Positions 45,457 to 57,387 of a stretch of 64,000 nucleotides of DNA are shown one piece after another. The number at the start of each line of letters is the position of its first letter. Position 1 is the stretch's first letter. Source of the stretch: Pelodera strongyloides (lineage: Eukaryota > Nematoda > Chromadorea > Rhabditida > Rhabditidae); contig JAANDG010000395.1 of assembly GCA_036852015.1 (NCBI GenBank), positions 62,001 through 126,000 of the forward strand. The letters are read 5' to 3'. The notes below the pieces were generated by a model. The model was not told the DNA's origin. It ran no database searches and saw only the letters and a program-made list of their open reading frames with translations. The position numbers were made by a program, and so were the translations under genes.

Positions 45457-48400
45457 ATGAGCCGTGAGCAAAGCTCGTGTATATTACCGGCATGCTTACT
45501 GGGAGGAACCTTGGCTGCTGCCGTGATCTACCTCTACTCAACATCTCGTCCATCGGATTCTAGAAGAATAAGTTTGTTATTCATGTAGCTCTCTGGTTTA
45601 TAATGTCTGATGTCTTCTCCTCTCCCATTAAGGATATTTTACCTGTTGTATTCTGTTCTTGATAGTTTATGTGGCTATAATTTGACTAGCTTTTTCTCAG
45701 CTAAATATGAGTCGAAGCTTACTAACCTTATCTTGTATTCCATAATCTCATTCAGCTTCTCGAAATGTGGGTGTTCCCGGATTGTACAACCTTGGCAACT
45801 CATGTTATGCAAATGCGCTCCTGCAAGGATTGTCCAGGTGTGAACTATCTATGGCTATGCTGTGATTACTTAGAGCGGTAGGACACATGGGCGTGAATCT
45901 TGTTAAAGATAGTTGTGCTGGTTTTGTGCAGCTACATCTTTTTGCAATTTGCATTCCGCTTCACTGTCGGTTATGTTCAAAAGGACATGCGAAGTTTGCA
46001 CGTAATGCATAGGAATACAGTGCAGTACAGCTTTAAAGGGATAATACTTTTTGTAGCACCCCGATTCCGGATTCAAAGTCCCTTGCGATCACACCAAGGA
46101 ATGAATTTCTTTATTTTCGAATTATTTTCAACAATATAATTGTTATTCTTTACAGCGTTCCATCGTTCGTGCGGTGGTTGGGCAACCTGGATCTGTCGCA
46201 TTCGGAATTGCACGACGGATTTGTGGAACAGCTCCGCGATATGGTCATGCGTAGGTGTTTTAGCGCTCATTTTCCTTTACTTTACAGCGCTTACGAAATC
46301 CAAGGCTTTCTTTCGCGCTTTTTCCAATGGCGATTGTTACCTGCCCTAATAGCATTTGCCCCCTAGGAACCCAGGGATCTTTAGTAAGAATTGGTTTCTT
46401 CTTCTTCTTTGTATTTTTTTTGTGTGGGCCAATTGATGACAACCGAGCGCGAGCCTATATAACGAAAACGATATATAATGAACTATGTAATACAATATAC
46501 AATATGAGCCTATATAACGTAAATACTATGTAATATATAATGTAATATCTAATATGTCTATAGAATATATAATGTAAGCAATACGTAAACACAGAGCCTT
46601 AGTTCGCGTATTGTTCAATGCCTATTTTATTGTTTCCTTTTGTAGAGCTGAACTCGGTCGACTGTGATACTCTTTCTGCGGCAGAATTGGTAGCTGCACT
46701 TGCCAGACACAAGTGGAACATTACTATTGGTATCTATTTGCGAAAGTTCTTTTCCAACGGTGGTTTATGAGAAATTGAAACTCAATACTCAGTGTAAAAT
46801 TAGCTAAAACATCATGTTGAACAGTAGTAGTATGAGGTTAAAATAGCAGGATCAGAGTTTTATCTTTTTTTTTTCTCGAAGTTGAGTGATAGAGAAAGAG
46901 TTCAGTGAAAGGTACTTATTAGCTGAGATTTCTCTAGGCGTTGAACATGACCTGCACGAACTTCTCAACGTGTTCGTGACCACGTGGGAGGAGGAGCTGT
47001 CCGCCATTCGATCACACTTGTGTCGTTCTAGTCTTCTCGATGCGCAGGTATGTCGTAATGGGGGTTTCCATGTATGCGATTCGCACTTGCGAAAATGACT
47101 AACGCCTGTCCATGTTCGAATCAGTGTAAATGACAAGGTCCCGCAGCGATTTTAGATCTAGTATGGATCTATTTCAAAATAGTACGGATCTACTTCAAAT
47201 AGCACGGGTCTGATGCGGTACTGTTCCAAATAGAACGGGTTTGGGGCATTTTCGCTGCAGGACCACGTCAAATGTGCGATTCGCTGGGGTTACGGTAGGC
47301 AGTTGACATTCATGTAAATGTAAAATGACTTGAACATGGACAGGCATTTGACATTTTCGCATGTGCGATTCTCAAACATGGAAACCCCATAACGTAATCG
47401 ATCGTGACTTCTAATTGGACTGGTTTTCACGATCTTTGTAGTAATGGTGTTACACTCATTCACCATGGGTTGCCTCCAATTTCTCTAGGTGGTTTGCTCC
47501 AACTACAGTCCTGCAAGTCATATACGTACTCCTAATCCTAACCCAAACTGTTTCAGTGTTCCGTTTCGGGATCGAGTTTCCACGACGTGGGCTTGCCTGG
47601 AAATGGTGGAGGCGATTGCCAGGAGAAGTGTGAAGGTGAAGGACAAGAGGACCTTGTTTCCAGAGCAAGCAGGGTATTTCGCCGGTATGTTGTTGGAGTT
47701 GAACGTTTATTAGATATGTATTACTGTATCTGAGTGAAGTTTGTCAGTATGTGTTTATGACAAGAAAAGAAGGAACGTGTGGAAGTTTCGCACTCATTGT
47801 AGTGGACAATGACACTCTCTTCATTGCACATTTAGAGTAGTCGAAGTGTGCTGTTTGTTGTGCACTATTTGGCCCAAACACACTTAGCAATACGAGCTTG
47901 TTATTAATCAAATTTCTTTATTGTAAAGTATTGTTAAAACTACATTTTTAACTAAGAATTACTTAAAACTACAATGTGAGTACCAAAATTGTCCCTTCAA
48001 CGAGAAATCATCATTTTTCAATAAGTGTCACTTGGCGATGAGAGATTCCGAACTGCGACGCTGCCCGCTTGGTTCATCCAGCAATTCTGCGTTTTTTCAG
48101 ATGCCGGCTTACTGTCCAATTGGACACTGCACTACGGGCTCCTTGTTTTGGACTCATTGCGACACAACTCCAATGTTGCGCACCACATTGTGCGTTTAAG
48201 GTGAGTGCTTTTATTGACTATGAAAAAGCCGGGCAATTTTGCGGGTGCATAAGAGAGCACCTCCGTCAGTTTAAACAAAATGTTGAATGTGCCTGTGCCT
48301 TATAGATTGGTGCGTTAAACACGCACGAACCACATCCGGAAGCGATTCGAAATTTATATATTTCACCGAAACATTGTGTTTTCTTAAAACAGTCTACCAC

Positions 48401-49577
48401 TAAGCTAAAGAAACCACCTCCATTTCCGCACGGAATTTATACCGGTTTAGCTCACGATGCAAGATTAGCGTCACGGGGCTGTGCATCCTTTAGTTTTAGT
48501 GCCTTCATCCAATGAATGTGAATTGTTTCAGAAAGTTCGTCATGATCGATTCAGCGTGATCAGCCTCTCAATACCCAAGTCCTTTAACGGAGTGGTATGT
48601 TTTTCTCTATTGACTTATCTTTCCATTCTGTTCCGTTGCTCAATATGTATCTTTTACACGTTTTTCCTATCGCATTTGAACTGTTTTAAATACCTTGCAC
48701 CGGCCTATACTCGTTAATAAGGGCGCGTTTAAGTTGGGCGAAAGAAAGAAAAAAATAGGTTTTCGGCCGTTCAGGTTGGCCGAAAAGAAAACTTTTGAAA
48801 GACAATGCAAAAACAAGAGACGCAGACAAAACCCGAAAAAAATTACTGTATTTTTTCATTTTCCCTTAGTATTAAAAGTTTTCTTTTCGGCCAACCTGAA
48901 CGGCCGAAAACGCATTTTTTTCTTTCTTTCGCCCATCTTAAACGCGCCCTAATATAGCTTGAAGTCTATGGAGTAGCGTTAACCAGCATACGTATATTTC
49001 GGAATTTCGGACATGAATGACATTTCAAAGGAAAATCAAAATATTATTGCGCAAATCAAAGTAGAGAATGTAAGATGCCATGAAAATCAATCATTGCGAA
49101 AATCAAAGCAGATAATCGCAGGGCAGAAAACTCGTCGGGAAAAGCTCAAAACCACCATTCAAATTGATGTAGTGTTTCCGAAACTTGTAGCTCTATACAA
49201 TACGTTTCTGCTTTTCACCATACCTAATATTCTAATCCCGACGGTGGTATGGCTACGAGCTCAAGACCACCGTCTAAATTTATGCAGTATGCTAATTCGG
49301 ATGGTGGTTTCGTCGGTCAGAGCGTCAACGAGTTTAGGCCATGAGATAATGTACGATTCCATGAAAATCAATGTATTCAATTTAAAACGAAATGTGGGAA
49401 GCTTATTGTTAGTTTGGTTCCATTAAAAAGTATACATTTTCATTCCAGGTGACCGTCGAGTCGCTGCTTCGCAAATACTTTTGTATGGAAGTGATCCGCG
49501 GCGCTTCTTGTGACCGTTGCAAGGACAGGGAGGGCAAGACCGACAGCGGCCTGCTCAAGAAGCAAGGGATTTCCAAG
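45457..49577 (+). CDS. USP30: USP30-like membrane-anchored deubiquitinase, 3' end not found
   Basis: Ubiquitin-specific protease; USP30 removes ubiquitin on the mitochondrial outer membrane. Exons 45457-45571, 45756-45837, 46156-46250, 46646-46729, 46938-47047, 47489-47673, 48101-48200, 48532-48594, 49449-49577 are phase-consistent (about 287 codons). Seen: a hydrophobic N-terminal anchor (ACLLGGTLAAAVIYLYS, ~residues 12-28), the Cys box (GLYNLGNSCYANALLQGLS), SFVRWLGNL, a DLHELLNVF helix, KVRHDRFSVISLSIPKS and the zinc-ribbon half CDRCKDREGK. The His box is not visible before the abu/pqn cluster begins at 50.9 kb. The donor after GCAGG at 47673 keeps the downstream frame; the stronger site GCCG|GTATGT (47684) would break it. 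The gene is either truncated by rearrangement or has exons I missed. Confidence 0.72.
47060..47392. repeat. Inverted-repeat element, family 1 copy B, in a USP30-like intron
   Basis: The same layout as 5769-6050: TATGCGATTCGCACTTGCGA near the left end, CATTTGACATTTTCGCATGT inverted near the right end, with repeated AAATAGNACGG units between. The outer ends here are GGGGTTTCCATG and CATGGAAACCCC, differing from copy A. Confidence 0.75.
48310..48444 (+). repeat. Dispersed repeat (GCACGGAATTTATACC family), copy 3
   Basis: Shorter copy in a USP30-like intron, with GGTGCGTTAAACACGCACG, ACATTGTGTTTTCTTAAAAC and CCATTTCCGCACGGAATTTA. Confidence 0.7.
48720..48950. repeat. Long terminal-inverted-repeat element AGGGCGCGTTTAAG
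   Basis: A ~231-bp element; the left arm AGGGCGCGTTTAAGTTGGGC continues through AAAGAAAGAA, CGGCCGTTCAGGTTGGCCGA and AAAGAAAACTTTT, and all of these appear inverted at the right end. AATA occurs immediately outside both ends, a candidate target-site duplication. Located in an intron of the USP30-like gene. Confidence 0.85.
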
Positions 49578-49901
49578 GTTAGTTCATTTCTTACTGTGAT
49601 TGTGATCTTTGGTTTTCTCACGAGCTGTGGGCCTTCGACCTCACTTTACCTTACCTTAGATACATAGTAGCTTAGAGATATCTTCAGAAGTTTGAACAAT
49701 ATTGTCGGTGCATCGCTATGTGATAAGGTAAGGTGGGAAAATCGCTAAGGGCTAAGAAAACCCAATAACTGTCTTTTTTTTGTTTCTCCCCAGTTCAGCT
49801 TGGTGCGCTATATTTTCTTTGTGCCGCGCCGTTTATTCATTATTTGTGTGATTGATCTCCACTAGAGCTAGCTGATTAGTTGTGTTGGGAGTTGTATATC
49901 C

Positions 49902-50084
49902 TTTATAGCGAAATACCGGCCGATTTTTGAAACTTATCGTGGACAACTGAATTCTTACGTATTTATGCTAATTTGCTCGAATTTAGCTAGATTTTTTATT
50001 CTTATTTTTTTCATTTGCATAAGCTGCATAAGAATGCTGGTCTACTCGATGTATTTCAAAAACGGGCCGGTATTTCGCTTTAAA
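49902..50084. repeat. Inverted-repeat element, TTTATAGCGAAATACCGGCC
   Basis: Close relative of 9404-9582: GAATTCTTACGTATTTATGC, GCTGCATAAGAATGCTGGTC and the right end GGCCGGTATTTCGCTTTAAA. It directly abuts the next element, sharing TTAA. Confidence 0.8.
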
Positions 50085-50474
50085 GGGACAGGCCCATCAA
50101 AATAAACCTATATTTACGATACGTTCATAATGACTATCAAGCATTTTTATTACAATGCATACAAACTAAATCTCATCTTTATTCGCACTGGAAAACTTTT
50201 TTCCGATGTGCTCAACGTATGTGTATACCATAAAACTGCAGATTTCAAAGCTGTATATGCAAATTTTAATCGCATTATTATTTCACGATAAATTTGCATA
50301 GACAACAAGGCATTTGCGGTTTTACGGTATACATATACGTTGAGCGCATCGGAAAAAGTTTTTCGGGGCGAATAAATGTAATATTTAGTTTGTGTATATT
50401 GTAATAAAAATGCTTGATAATCATTATGAACGTATCGTAAATATAGGGTTACTTTGATGGGCCTGTTCCTTTAA
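50080..50474. repeat. ~395-bp TTAA-flanked inverted-repeat element
   Basis: TTAA at both ends (50080-50083 and 50471-50474). Ends AAGGGACAGGCCCATCAAA and, inverted, TTTGATGGGCCTGTTCCTT. Long arms pair (ATACGTTCATAATGA with TCATTATGAACGTATCG; AAATTTGCATA blocks). The termini resemble those of the 61532-61978 element. Confidence 0.85.
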
Positions 50475-50938
50475 GAAGCGTTCCAAAGTTTCACTGATTT
50501 TTAAGATTTTGGTGCCCCATCCTATTCCGGTTTTTTGTTCCTCGTTTCTAATGTTCACATTCACACCTTCGTATACACGTGCGTTGCTAATAGTTGTATT
50601 AATTTAATTCGTTACTGTAGTACTAATTAAAATTCCGGTCACTCTTGGTCCTTGTCATAGGTAGCTCTCGGCCTATATTGGCCTTAAATAGTAGTTAAAA
50701 TATCAAATATCGGCACTGTTTCGTTCTCTTTCTCTTACTCAGGTTGCGTGTGATCCGAGTTGGGATTTGGTCCACTGCTTTACCAAAAATAAGGCGTTCG
50801 GTTTTTTTTGCGTGTGTTTACGCCGCGCTGTGCATGTCATGGGACATTCGTTCAATCAAATTCAATCAAGACATTTTATTCTTCGATTCATTCGTCTATG
50901 TACATGACAAAGGGGGAGAATATTCGTTCCGATATAAC

Positions 50939-52284
50939 TTATCGTCTGCGACAGCACTGTCCGGAAGTGTTCTGGCAAGGAGAGTAACCAGTCTGGCATT
51001 GACATTGGTTAGACTGCTGCTGAGGTTGACAGGAGACCATGGCGGGTTGGCATTGGGTGGAGCACTGCTGTTCACAGGCGGGAGCGCACTGCTGAGAGCT
51101 GGTCTGTTGTACGCACTGCTGAGTGCACTGCTGCTGGCACTGGGGTTGGCATTGGGCGGACATGGCAACTGCTGCCTGAAAATATTTATTTTATCGTGTT
51201 TGCTTGCATAATGGAATAACTGTTTTGCATTCTCTGTGAGTTTACAGAGACACTCCTTACCTTACGTTAGATAGGCTCCTTTTCTCGCATACTAATTACT
51301 AATACAGCAAAAATGTCTTTCACCTCTGATATATGTGAGTTTATAGAGGCTTACCTGAAGGGTGATTTCAATGGTGGCGGGAGCAGGCGTTGTAGTTGTC
51401 ACCGGGGCGCAGCTAGCCTGGCACTGTTGCTGGCACTGCGGCATGCACTGGTTGATTGACTGCTGCTGTGCAACACATGATTGCGCGCACTGTTGCTGAC
51501 ATTGGGGCTGACACTGTTCAAACGTGAACTGGACAACAATTGGAGCCTGAGTTGTTGTGGTAACGGGGTCGCAGCTGACCTGGCACTGCTGCTGGCACTG
51601 AGGCATGCACTGATTGATTGGCTGCTGTTGGGCAACACACGATTGGGCGCACTGCTGTTGACACTGGGGCTGACACTGTGTCTGCTGCTGGATGGTGATC
51701 GGGATGTTAAGTTGGAACACCTGGGGTGCAGCAGTTGTTGTGGCAGGGCTGCAAGCAACTTGGCATTGCTGCTCGCACTGTGGCTGGCACTGTGACACAG
51801 GCATCTGCTGCTGAACGCAGGACTGTTGGCAGGTCTGTTGACAAGCGGGTTCGCACTGAGGTTGTTGCTGCTGAGGAGCACAATCACACAATGGCTGCTG
51901 CTGCACGGGTTGGCAAGAGCACGACATCTGTTGCTGTTGTGGCTGCTGTAGGCAAGAGCACTGGGGTTGAACCTGTTGCTGCTGACATCCACATGCTTGC
52001 CGTCTCTCGCGGAGAGCACTTCCCTAAAACGGTTGTGAATTTGAAATTTTTTTGTGATAGACTACTATTTCGTGTGAATGGCAAGAATCTGTTTGAGAGT
52101 AAGAAAAAAAAGAATTACTATAAATTATAAAAGAAATGTTGAAATTAACTACAGTAAGGATGAATTGTTTTGGTGCTTGGTCCTCGGAAATGCTCATTGA
52201 TGTCGTTCTCTAATAATAATCAGAACTTACATGTGCGATGGCAACGAATGCGAGAGCAAGTGCTAACCGACAGGTGAAGTTCAT
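50939..52284 (-). CDS. Secreted Cys/Gln-rich abu/pqn-type protein A
   Basis: Three exons, read on the minus strand: 52284-52231, 52023-51355, 51175-50939 (319 aa), all phase 0. Exon 1 is a signal peptide (MNFTCRLALALAFVAIAH). Next comes LRERRQACGCQ, a dibasic R-x-x-R site seven residues after exon 1, then CSCQPVQQQPLCDCAPQQ and repeated QCQPQCQQQC-x-x-SC units with Thr/Pro/Ala spacers (ATTTAAPQVFQLNIPITIQ), and a C-terminal GQCCRRR. This architecture matches the nematode ABU/PQN family (signal peptide, RERRQ, CSCQ block, CxxxC Gln repeats), known from C. elegans as prion-like, unfolded-protein-response-linked and pharyngeal cuticle proteins. Role as a crosslinked cuticle component is from family knowledge. 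Exon 3 differs from gene B by only about one residue over its last 74. Confidence 0.9.
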
Positions 52285-52343
52285 ATCGTTTGTGTTGTGG
52301 ACGTTACTCCGAGTGGTTTGCCATTGTTCTCCGCGCGGCTCTA

Positions 52344-52350
52344 ATTTATA
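52344..52350 (-). promoter_or_regulatory. TATA box of abu/pqn gene A
   Basis: TATAAAT on the minus strand, in CGTATAAATTAGAG, about 60 nt upstream of the ATG. Further upstream, GTCCGGTTCC is followed by GTGCAAATACCGA, shared with gene B. Confidence 0.6.
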
Positions 52351-52379
52351 CGAGAAGGGAGGGCGGTGCGCATGTCCGG

Positions 52380-53020
52380 TTCCGCTTCCGTGCAAATACC
52401 GATGCTAATACCGACATCTTTTTTCTTGCTCGCGTGCTGATTGCAACCATCTCTGACCTCCTTTGGCCCAGCAAACCCTAATCACACTTGTCTTTCGTTC
52501 CTCACAGCGCCTTTATTTGTTGAACATTAGAACATTACTATAGCCGATCGGTTTGAAGAAAGAGTGATGAGAGACCTGGCGTATCCTTAAACCTGTCGCC
52601 TTTTCTCTCTCTGCAACATGGTAGTGGTTATTGTGATAAAGCAATTGGGTAAAATAGTAAAATAGTATATTTGCGTTTCAGTTTCTACGCGCGGATCGGT
52701 TCTTTAGCCACAACGATAGTCCCATTAGTGAATAATTTTGATTTTCTAGCACGCTTGCCTAACCCCGCAATTATTCAGCTCCGCTGTGTATCAAAAATTA
52801 CCGCATAATCAATAAAAATCATACAGTGTGATGGGAAATGGGAAGCAAAAAACCTCCGCCTCCGAGAGAAAGGTACGCGAAAATACGTGTGTATTTAGTA
52901 AACATTTGTAATCCCTCGTCCCTAACATGCATGAGGTACCCTTTTCTTGTACTATGTATTGCGTAGTTTATGGGGACCCTCGTCGTTCACATTCACATCG
53001 TTTATTGTGTAGTAAGCCAG
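52380..53020. other. Spacer upstream of abu/pqn gene A, no gene seen
   Basis: Includes the shared upstream motif of gene A. The rest is AT-rich with no coding signal. A 26-bp block GACCCTCGTCGTTCACATTC ACATCG near 52975 is repeated near 53306. Confidence 0.45.
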
Positions 53021-53021
53021 T

Positions 53022-53500
53022 AAGTCGGTAGATGCGCCGCATGAGGCAACCGGTGAGTGCTTGCCAGCCATGCAAGTGACGCGGGTTCGAATCTGCTCCA
53101 CACCAAGTTTTTTTCACAATAGACCAGATTGTTGCCTAGGAGCCAGGAGGCTAAGTGGGGGCCGAACCGGGTCCCAAGAGTTGTTGGGAATGGTACACAG
53201 TGGATTATGCCTGTGAGACCAGGCACTCTTGGGGAGAGGGTAGCAAGTCGGGTAGATGCGCCGCATGAGGCAACCCGCCCCTCTGTGTGTAACCCGGTGC
53301 TAGGACCCTCGTCGTTCACATTCACATCGTATATGGAATATACATTGTATCAGTATTGGTTGCGTGAAAAAGTGTGCGTGTAGCTCAACCGGTGAGTGCT
53401 TGCTAGTCATGCAAGTGACGCGGGTTCTAATCTGCTCCACCCCAAGCTTTTTCACAATAGACCAGATTGTTGCCTAGGAGCCAAGAGGGCTAAGTAGCCC
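53022..53500 (+). repeat. tRNA-derived SINE-like pair
   Basis: Two head copies. 53375-53497 has A box TAGCTCAACCGG, a perfect CTTGC/GCAAG anticodon-like stem with loop TAGTCAT, and a B-box-like GGGTTCTAATC. 53037-53158 has GGTTCGAATC and the same tail (CACAATAGACCAGATTGTTG, CCTAGGAGCCA) but its A-box side is replaced. GATGCGCCGCATGAGGCAAC also occurs twice (53027, 53252). The rest of the cloverleaf does not pair well, so I do not call a tRNA gene. Confidence 0.65.
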
Positions 53501-54079
53501 ATAACATGCGATACAAGAAAGGCATGTAAATTTCATGAGCTCACGCTAACCGAATATTAACTGGGCTCAACAGTAGTAAACAGAATAGAACAAGTCGATT
53601 TAGTGATATCAGGTCATGAGGAGAGGGGAACTGGAGCGCTATGTTTGTCGAAGGAGCTCCTTCCTCTCGATTTGTTAGTTTCTCTGCTTTCATGCTCATT
53701 TAGACGTTGGACTTCGGTCAGATATTGAGCTGAGTCATCACTCGCCATTCCAGCTCTCTGATGCAATTCATTACGTGGCAAAGTTATGGAAAATAAAAAA
53801 ATAATGGGTGCCTGTGGATATGGAAATGATAAACGCGGGGATACACTATTTGTTGTATTGAAAGCGTGATCGCAGGCTATAATTTCCATGCGTAATTTCG
53901 GAGATGGTCGCTTAGTTGAGAGTCGAACCGTAAATTACCACTGATACGTTCCACCCAAATTTATATATTTGCATTTGCCTCCGTAGATGGTCAAAGCCAA
54001 TCCGAAGATGGTTGATGCGTAATTTTACGCCTAGATTTATAGCCTGCGTGAACGTCTGAAATTGTGAGACCTTTTTTTA

Positions 54080-54272
54080 GGGTATAAATTCCGTATTCCG
54101 TGCGTAAAGAAGGTGGTGGCTGGAGGTGGTTTTCTTTTAGCTTGGTGATAGACGGATAGACCTTTTTAATTAAACACCATGTTTCGGTCAACCTTAATTT
54201 CGAATTGCTCTCGGAGGTGGTCAAAACCAACCCGGAGGTTGTTCGTGCGTGTTTTCACGCAACAATCCCCCT
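54080..54272 (-). repeat. Dispersed repeat (GCACGGAATTTATACC family), copy 4, inverted
   Basis: Opens GGTATAAATTCCG, carries TTAATTAAACACCATGTTTC and GGTCAAAACCAACCCGGAGG, and closes GTGTTTTCACGCAACAATCC. A more decayed relative (GGTCAAAGCCAATCCGAAGA) sits just upstream at about 53950-54055. Confidence 0.75.
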
Positions 54273-54289
54273 GGACCTTTACAATGTAT

Positions 54290-54780
54290 ATTCCATATTC
54301 GACATCATTTGTTTTACTAACAATTATGAGTAAGTCATCCATCATAATAACGGAAATTATACCCGGATTCCCGACATCCTGTATTTCATAATTTACTACA
54401 TCTTTATCTTTATGCCCATTATTACATTTCTGCTAGTCTCCGAGGATGAGGGACGTGGCGTGGCGTGGCTATGACTAAGATTGAGATGAGTTCATTAAGT
54501 GGTTTTATCGCTCAGTGCCCCAGTGCTGCTATTGCTATTATCCTAGTTTTATTTTACACGCGTTTATTCTAGTTTTGTTTTGCACGTCGAATGTCCTTGA
54601 AAGAAAGCCACCATATATATATATGTGGATGATTGAATGAAGTGTATGGTGGAGGTGCATGGAGGTGAAAAAGTTTGCAAGTTGTGAAACCGTGTTCTGT
54701 GTTTTGCAAACTGAGGAATTAGGACATTTTATTCGTCATTTCATTCGTCTATGTACATGATAAAGGGGGAATCCTTCGTT
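54290..54780. other. Spacer downstream of abu/pqn gene B
   Basis: No gene or clear element seen. It includes a short TATATATATA run near 54615 and the presumed 3' UTR of gene B. Confidence 0.45.
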
Positions 54781-54790
54781 CCGATATAAC

Positions 54791-56151
54791 TTATCGTCTG
54801 CGACAGCACTGTCCGGAAGTGTTCTGGCAAGGAGAGTAACCAGTCTGGCATTGACATTGGTTAGACTGCTGCTGGGGTTGGCAAGCGACCATGGCAGGTT
54901 GGCATTGGGTAGAGCACTGCTGCTCACAGGCGGGAGCGCACTGCTGAGAGCTGGTCTGCTGTACGCACTGCTGAGTGCACTGCTGCTGGCACTGGGGCTG
55001 GCATTGGGCGGACATAGCAACTGATGCCTGAAAATATTTTATTGTGGTTGCTTGCGTAATGCAACAAAGTTGTTTTGCGTTCTCTGTGAGTTTACAGAAA
55101 CACTTACCTGAAGGGTGATTTCAATGGTGGCGGGAGCAGGCGTTGTAGTTGTCACCGGGTCGCAGCTAGCCTGGCACTGTGGGATGCATTGGTTAATTGG
55201 CTGCTGCTGGGCCACACATGACTGCGCGCACTGTTGCTGACATTGGGGCTGGCACTGTTCGAACGTAAACTGGACAACAATTGGAGCCTGGGTTGTTGTC
55301 GTCACGGGGTCGCAGCTGACCTCGCACTGCTGCTGACACTGAGGCATGCACTGGTTGATTGGCTGCTGCTGGACGACGCATGATTGGGCACACTGCTGCT
55401 GACACTGAGGCTGACATTGATTCTGTTGATATTGGGCAGGTTGTGATTCGGGCATGCACGAAACTTGACATTGCTGCTGGCACTGAGGTTGACACTGGCT
55501 AATGGGTTGTTGTTGGGCAACGCATGCCTGGGTGCATTGCTGCTCACACTGAGGCTCGCACTGAATCTGCTGCTGGATTGTGATCGGGATGTTAAGTTGG
55601 AAGACCTGAGGTGCAACAGTAGTTGTGACAGGGCTGCAGGCAACTTGGCATTGCTGCTCACACTGCGGCTGGCACTGTGAGACAGGCATCTGCTGCTGGA
55701 CGCAGGACTGTTGGCAGGTCTGTTGACAAGAGGGTTCGCACTGTGGCTGCTGCTGAGGAGCACAATCACATGATGGTTGCTGCTGCGCGGGTTGGCAAGA
55801 GCACGACATCTGTTGCTGCTGGGATGCCTGCTGGCAAGAGCATTGCGGCTGGGACTGTGGTTGTTGGCATCCGCATGCCTGGCGTCTCTCGCGGAGTGCA
55901 CTTCCCTGAAAAAATGAGTCATTCTCATTTCAGGAGTCAAGGCCATTTGAGATGTTTTTGTCTATTACAAACTGCTGAACTATTTTGTTTGAACATAACT
56001 GGAACATAAGGCATGTTAGGCCTTCAATAGTTCATCTCAATGTCTCTGCTATTAACATCATTACGCGTACATCTAGTAATAAAAAGACCAAACTGACCTG
56101 TGCGATGGCAACGAAGGCGAGAGCAAGTGCTAGCCGACAAGTGAAGTTCAT
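54791..56151 (-). CDS. Secreted Cys/Gln-rich abu/pqn-type protein B
   Basis: Exons on the minus strand 56151-56098, 55905-55108, 55027-54791, all phase 0 (362 aa). Signal peptide MNFTCRLALALAFVAIAQ, then ALRERRQACGCQQ, CSCQPAQQQPSCDCAPQQ, Cys/Gln repeats and GQCCRRR. It is the closest paralogue of gene A. The middle exon is 43 codons longer, accounted for by an extra repeat block containing ISQCQPQCQQQCQVSCMPES and QPAQYQQNQ. Near-identity of the first and third exons to those of gene A, with length change confined to the repeat exon, points to recent tandem duplication or gene conversion plus repeat expansion. Confidence 0.9.
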
Positions 56152-56189
56152 ATTGTTTGGATTGTGCCATTGTTCTCCGCGCGGCCTTG

Positions 56190-56196
56190 ATTTATA
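56190..56196 (-). promoter_or_regulatory. TATA box of abu/pqn gene B
   Basis: TATAAAT on the minus strand in CGTATAAATCAAGG, about 40 nt upstream of the ATG, with GTCCGGTTCCGC and GTGCAAATACCGA further upstream. Confidence 0.6.
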
Positions 56197-56349
56197 CGAA
56201 CAGGGAGGGTGGGTGCCCGCGTCCGGTTCCGCTCCCGTGCAAATACCGACAACTTTTTGCTTGTTCGCGTGTGTAGTCGCCCTTGACCCCCCTTTGGCCC
56301 AGCAAAACCTAATCACACTTGTCTTCCGCGCCGCGCGTTTGTTTGAACA

Positions 56350-57387
56350 TTACTGGAGCATATGAGGGTTGAGAGACTTTGATGCTTGATCACAGTGCAT
56401 CGATCAAACATCTTTAATATAATATGGGTTTATTGGAAGAAAATAGAAGTGAGCTAACATAATGAAGTGAAAAACATTGTCAAACGACCGGAACCCTAAA
56501 AAACATTGATATGCGTGGAGTTGTCCAAATGACATTTAGGCTCACCAGGGAACAATAAGTTTGCAACATCACGGAGCATCACGGTAACACTGCTTTTAAA
56601 TCCATGTTTAGAGCTTTCAGGCAAAAACGCGTTAACTATGAAAATGCTGAACTTTGTGGTTTATTTTCTTTTAACTGGGAATATTTGAACAACTTTTGTT
56701 GTTGTTTCCTTAATGGGGAACATCCATTCTATCAACACAGCTTAACTTCAAAAAGGGCCTACATATTCCCTTTAATCATTTTTCAGATCGTGTACTTGTA
56801 CTTTGCATTTTGCCTGCCACATTGCCATTGTGAACCGTGATTTTCCGGGAACTCTTGTGCACTTCATCTTTTAATAGTTTTAATAATTGTTGGAAATTTA
56901 GATGCAAATTCTGTACCAGCTTATGTGAAATGCATGCAGTAGTTTACATGGTGCTGCCTCTGTAAATTAGACGCAAGTGTTGTCTTTCCCAAATTTGTTA
57001 GTTAAGCTGTGCGCCACTCGAAACTTTTTGAGACCACGTAGCTTCCTGCAGAGTAAAAAAATTAAAGAACCTAATTGTTTTTTTTTTTCGTATGAATATC
57101 CACAACAAGGGGTAACCGTTGTCTTCAAAATCCAAATTTAATTTTCGCACTTATGTTTTGTCTCGCAATCTAGTCTAGCGAACGGTCCAACAATGTTCAC
57201 GATTAACGGATTTTACTTACACAACAAAAAATGTACGATATTTCTTCGCCGTTTACGCCCCTAGACAGACTTTCTCATTCATAAAGTAAAATTCGATAAT
57301 TTATTTACGGTCCATCTTCTGCATACATATGCATATTGGAATTCTATGAATCCTATGGAGTTTAGAGTCGTAGAATCTACTCGAGAA
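56350..57387. other. Spacer between abu/pqn genes B and C
   Basis: AT-rich, no gene recognised on either strand and no clear repeat boundary found before the composite element at 57388. Confidence 0.45.

Noticed and set aside
50741..50928. Candidate next exon of the USP30-like gene
   Set aside because: The frame resembling a USP strand (LRVIRVGIWST) is not in phase with exon 49449-49577, and the in-phase frame shows no USP similarity.
53614..53889. 91-codon minus-strand open frame
   Set aside because: No domain, no matching neighbouring exon, and located among decayed repeats.
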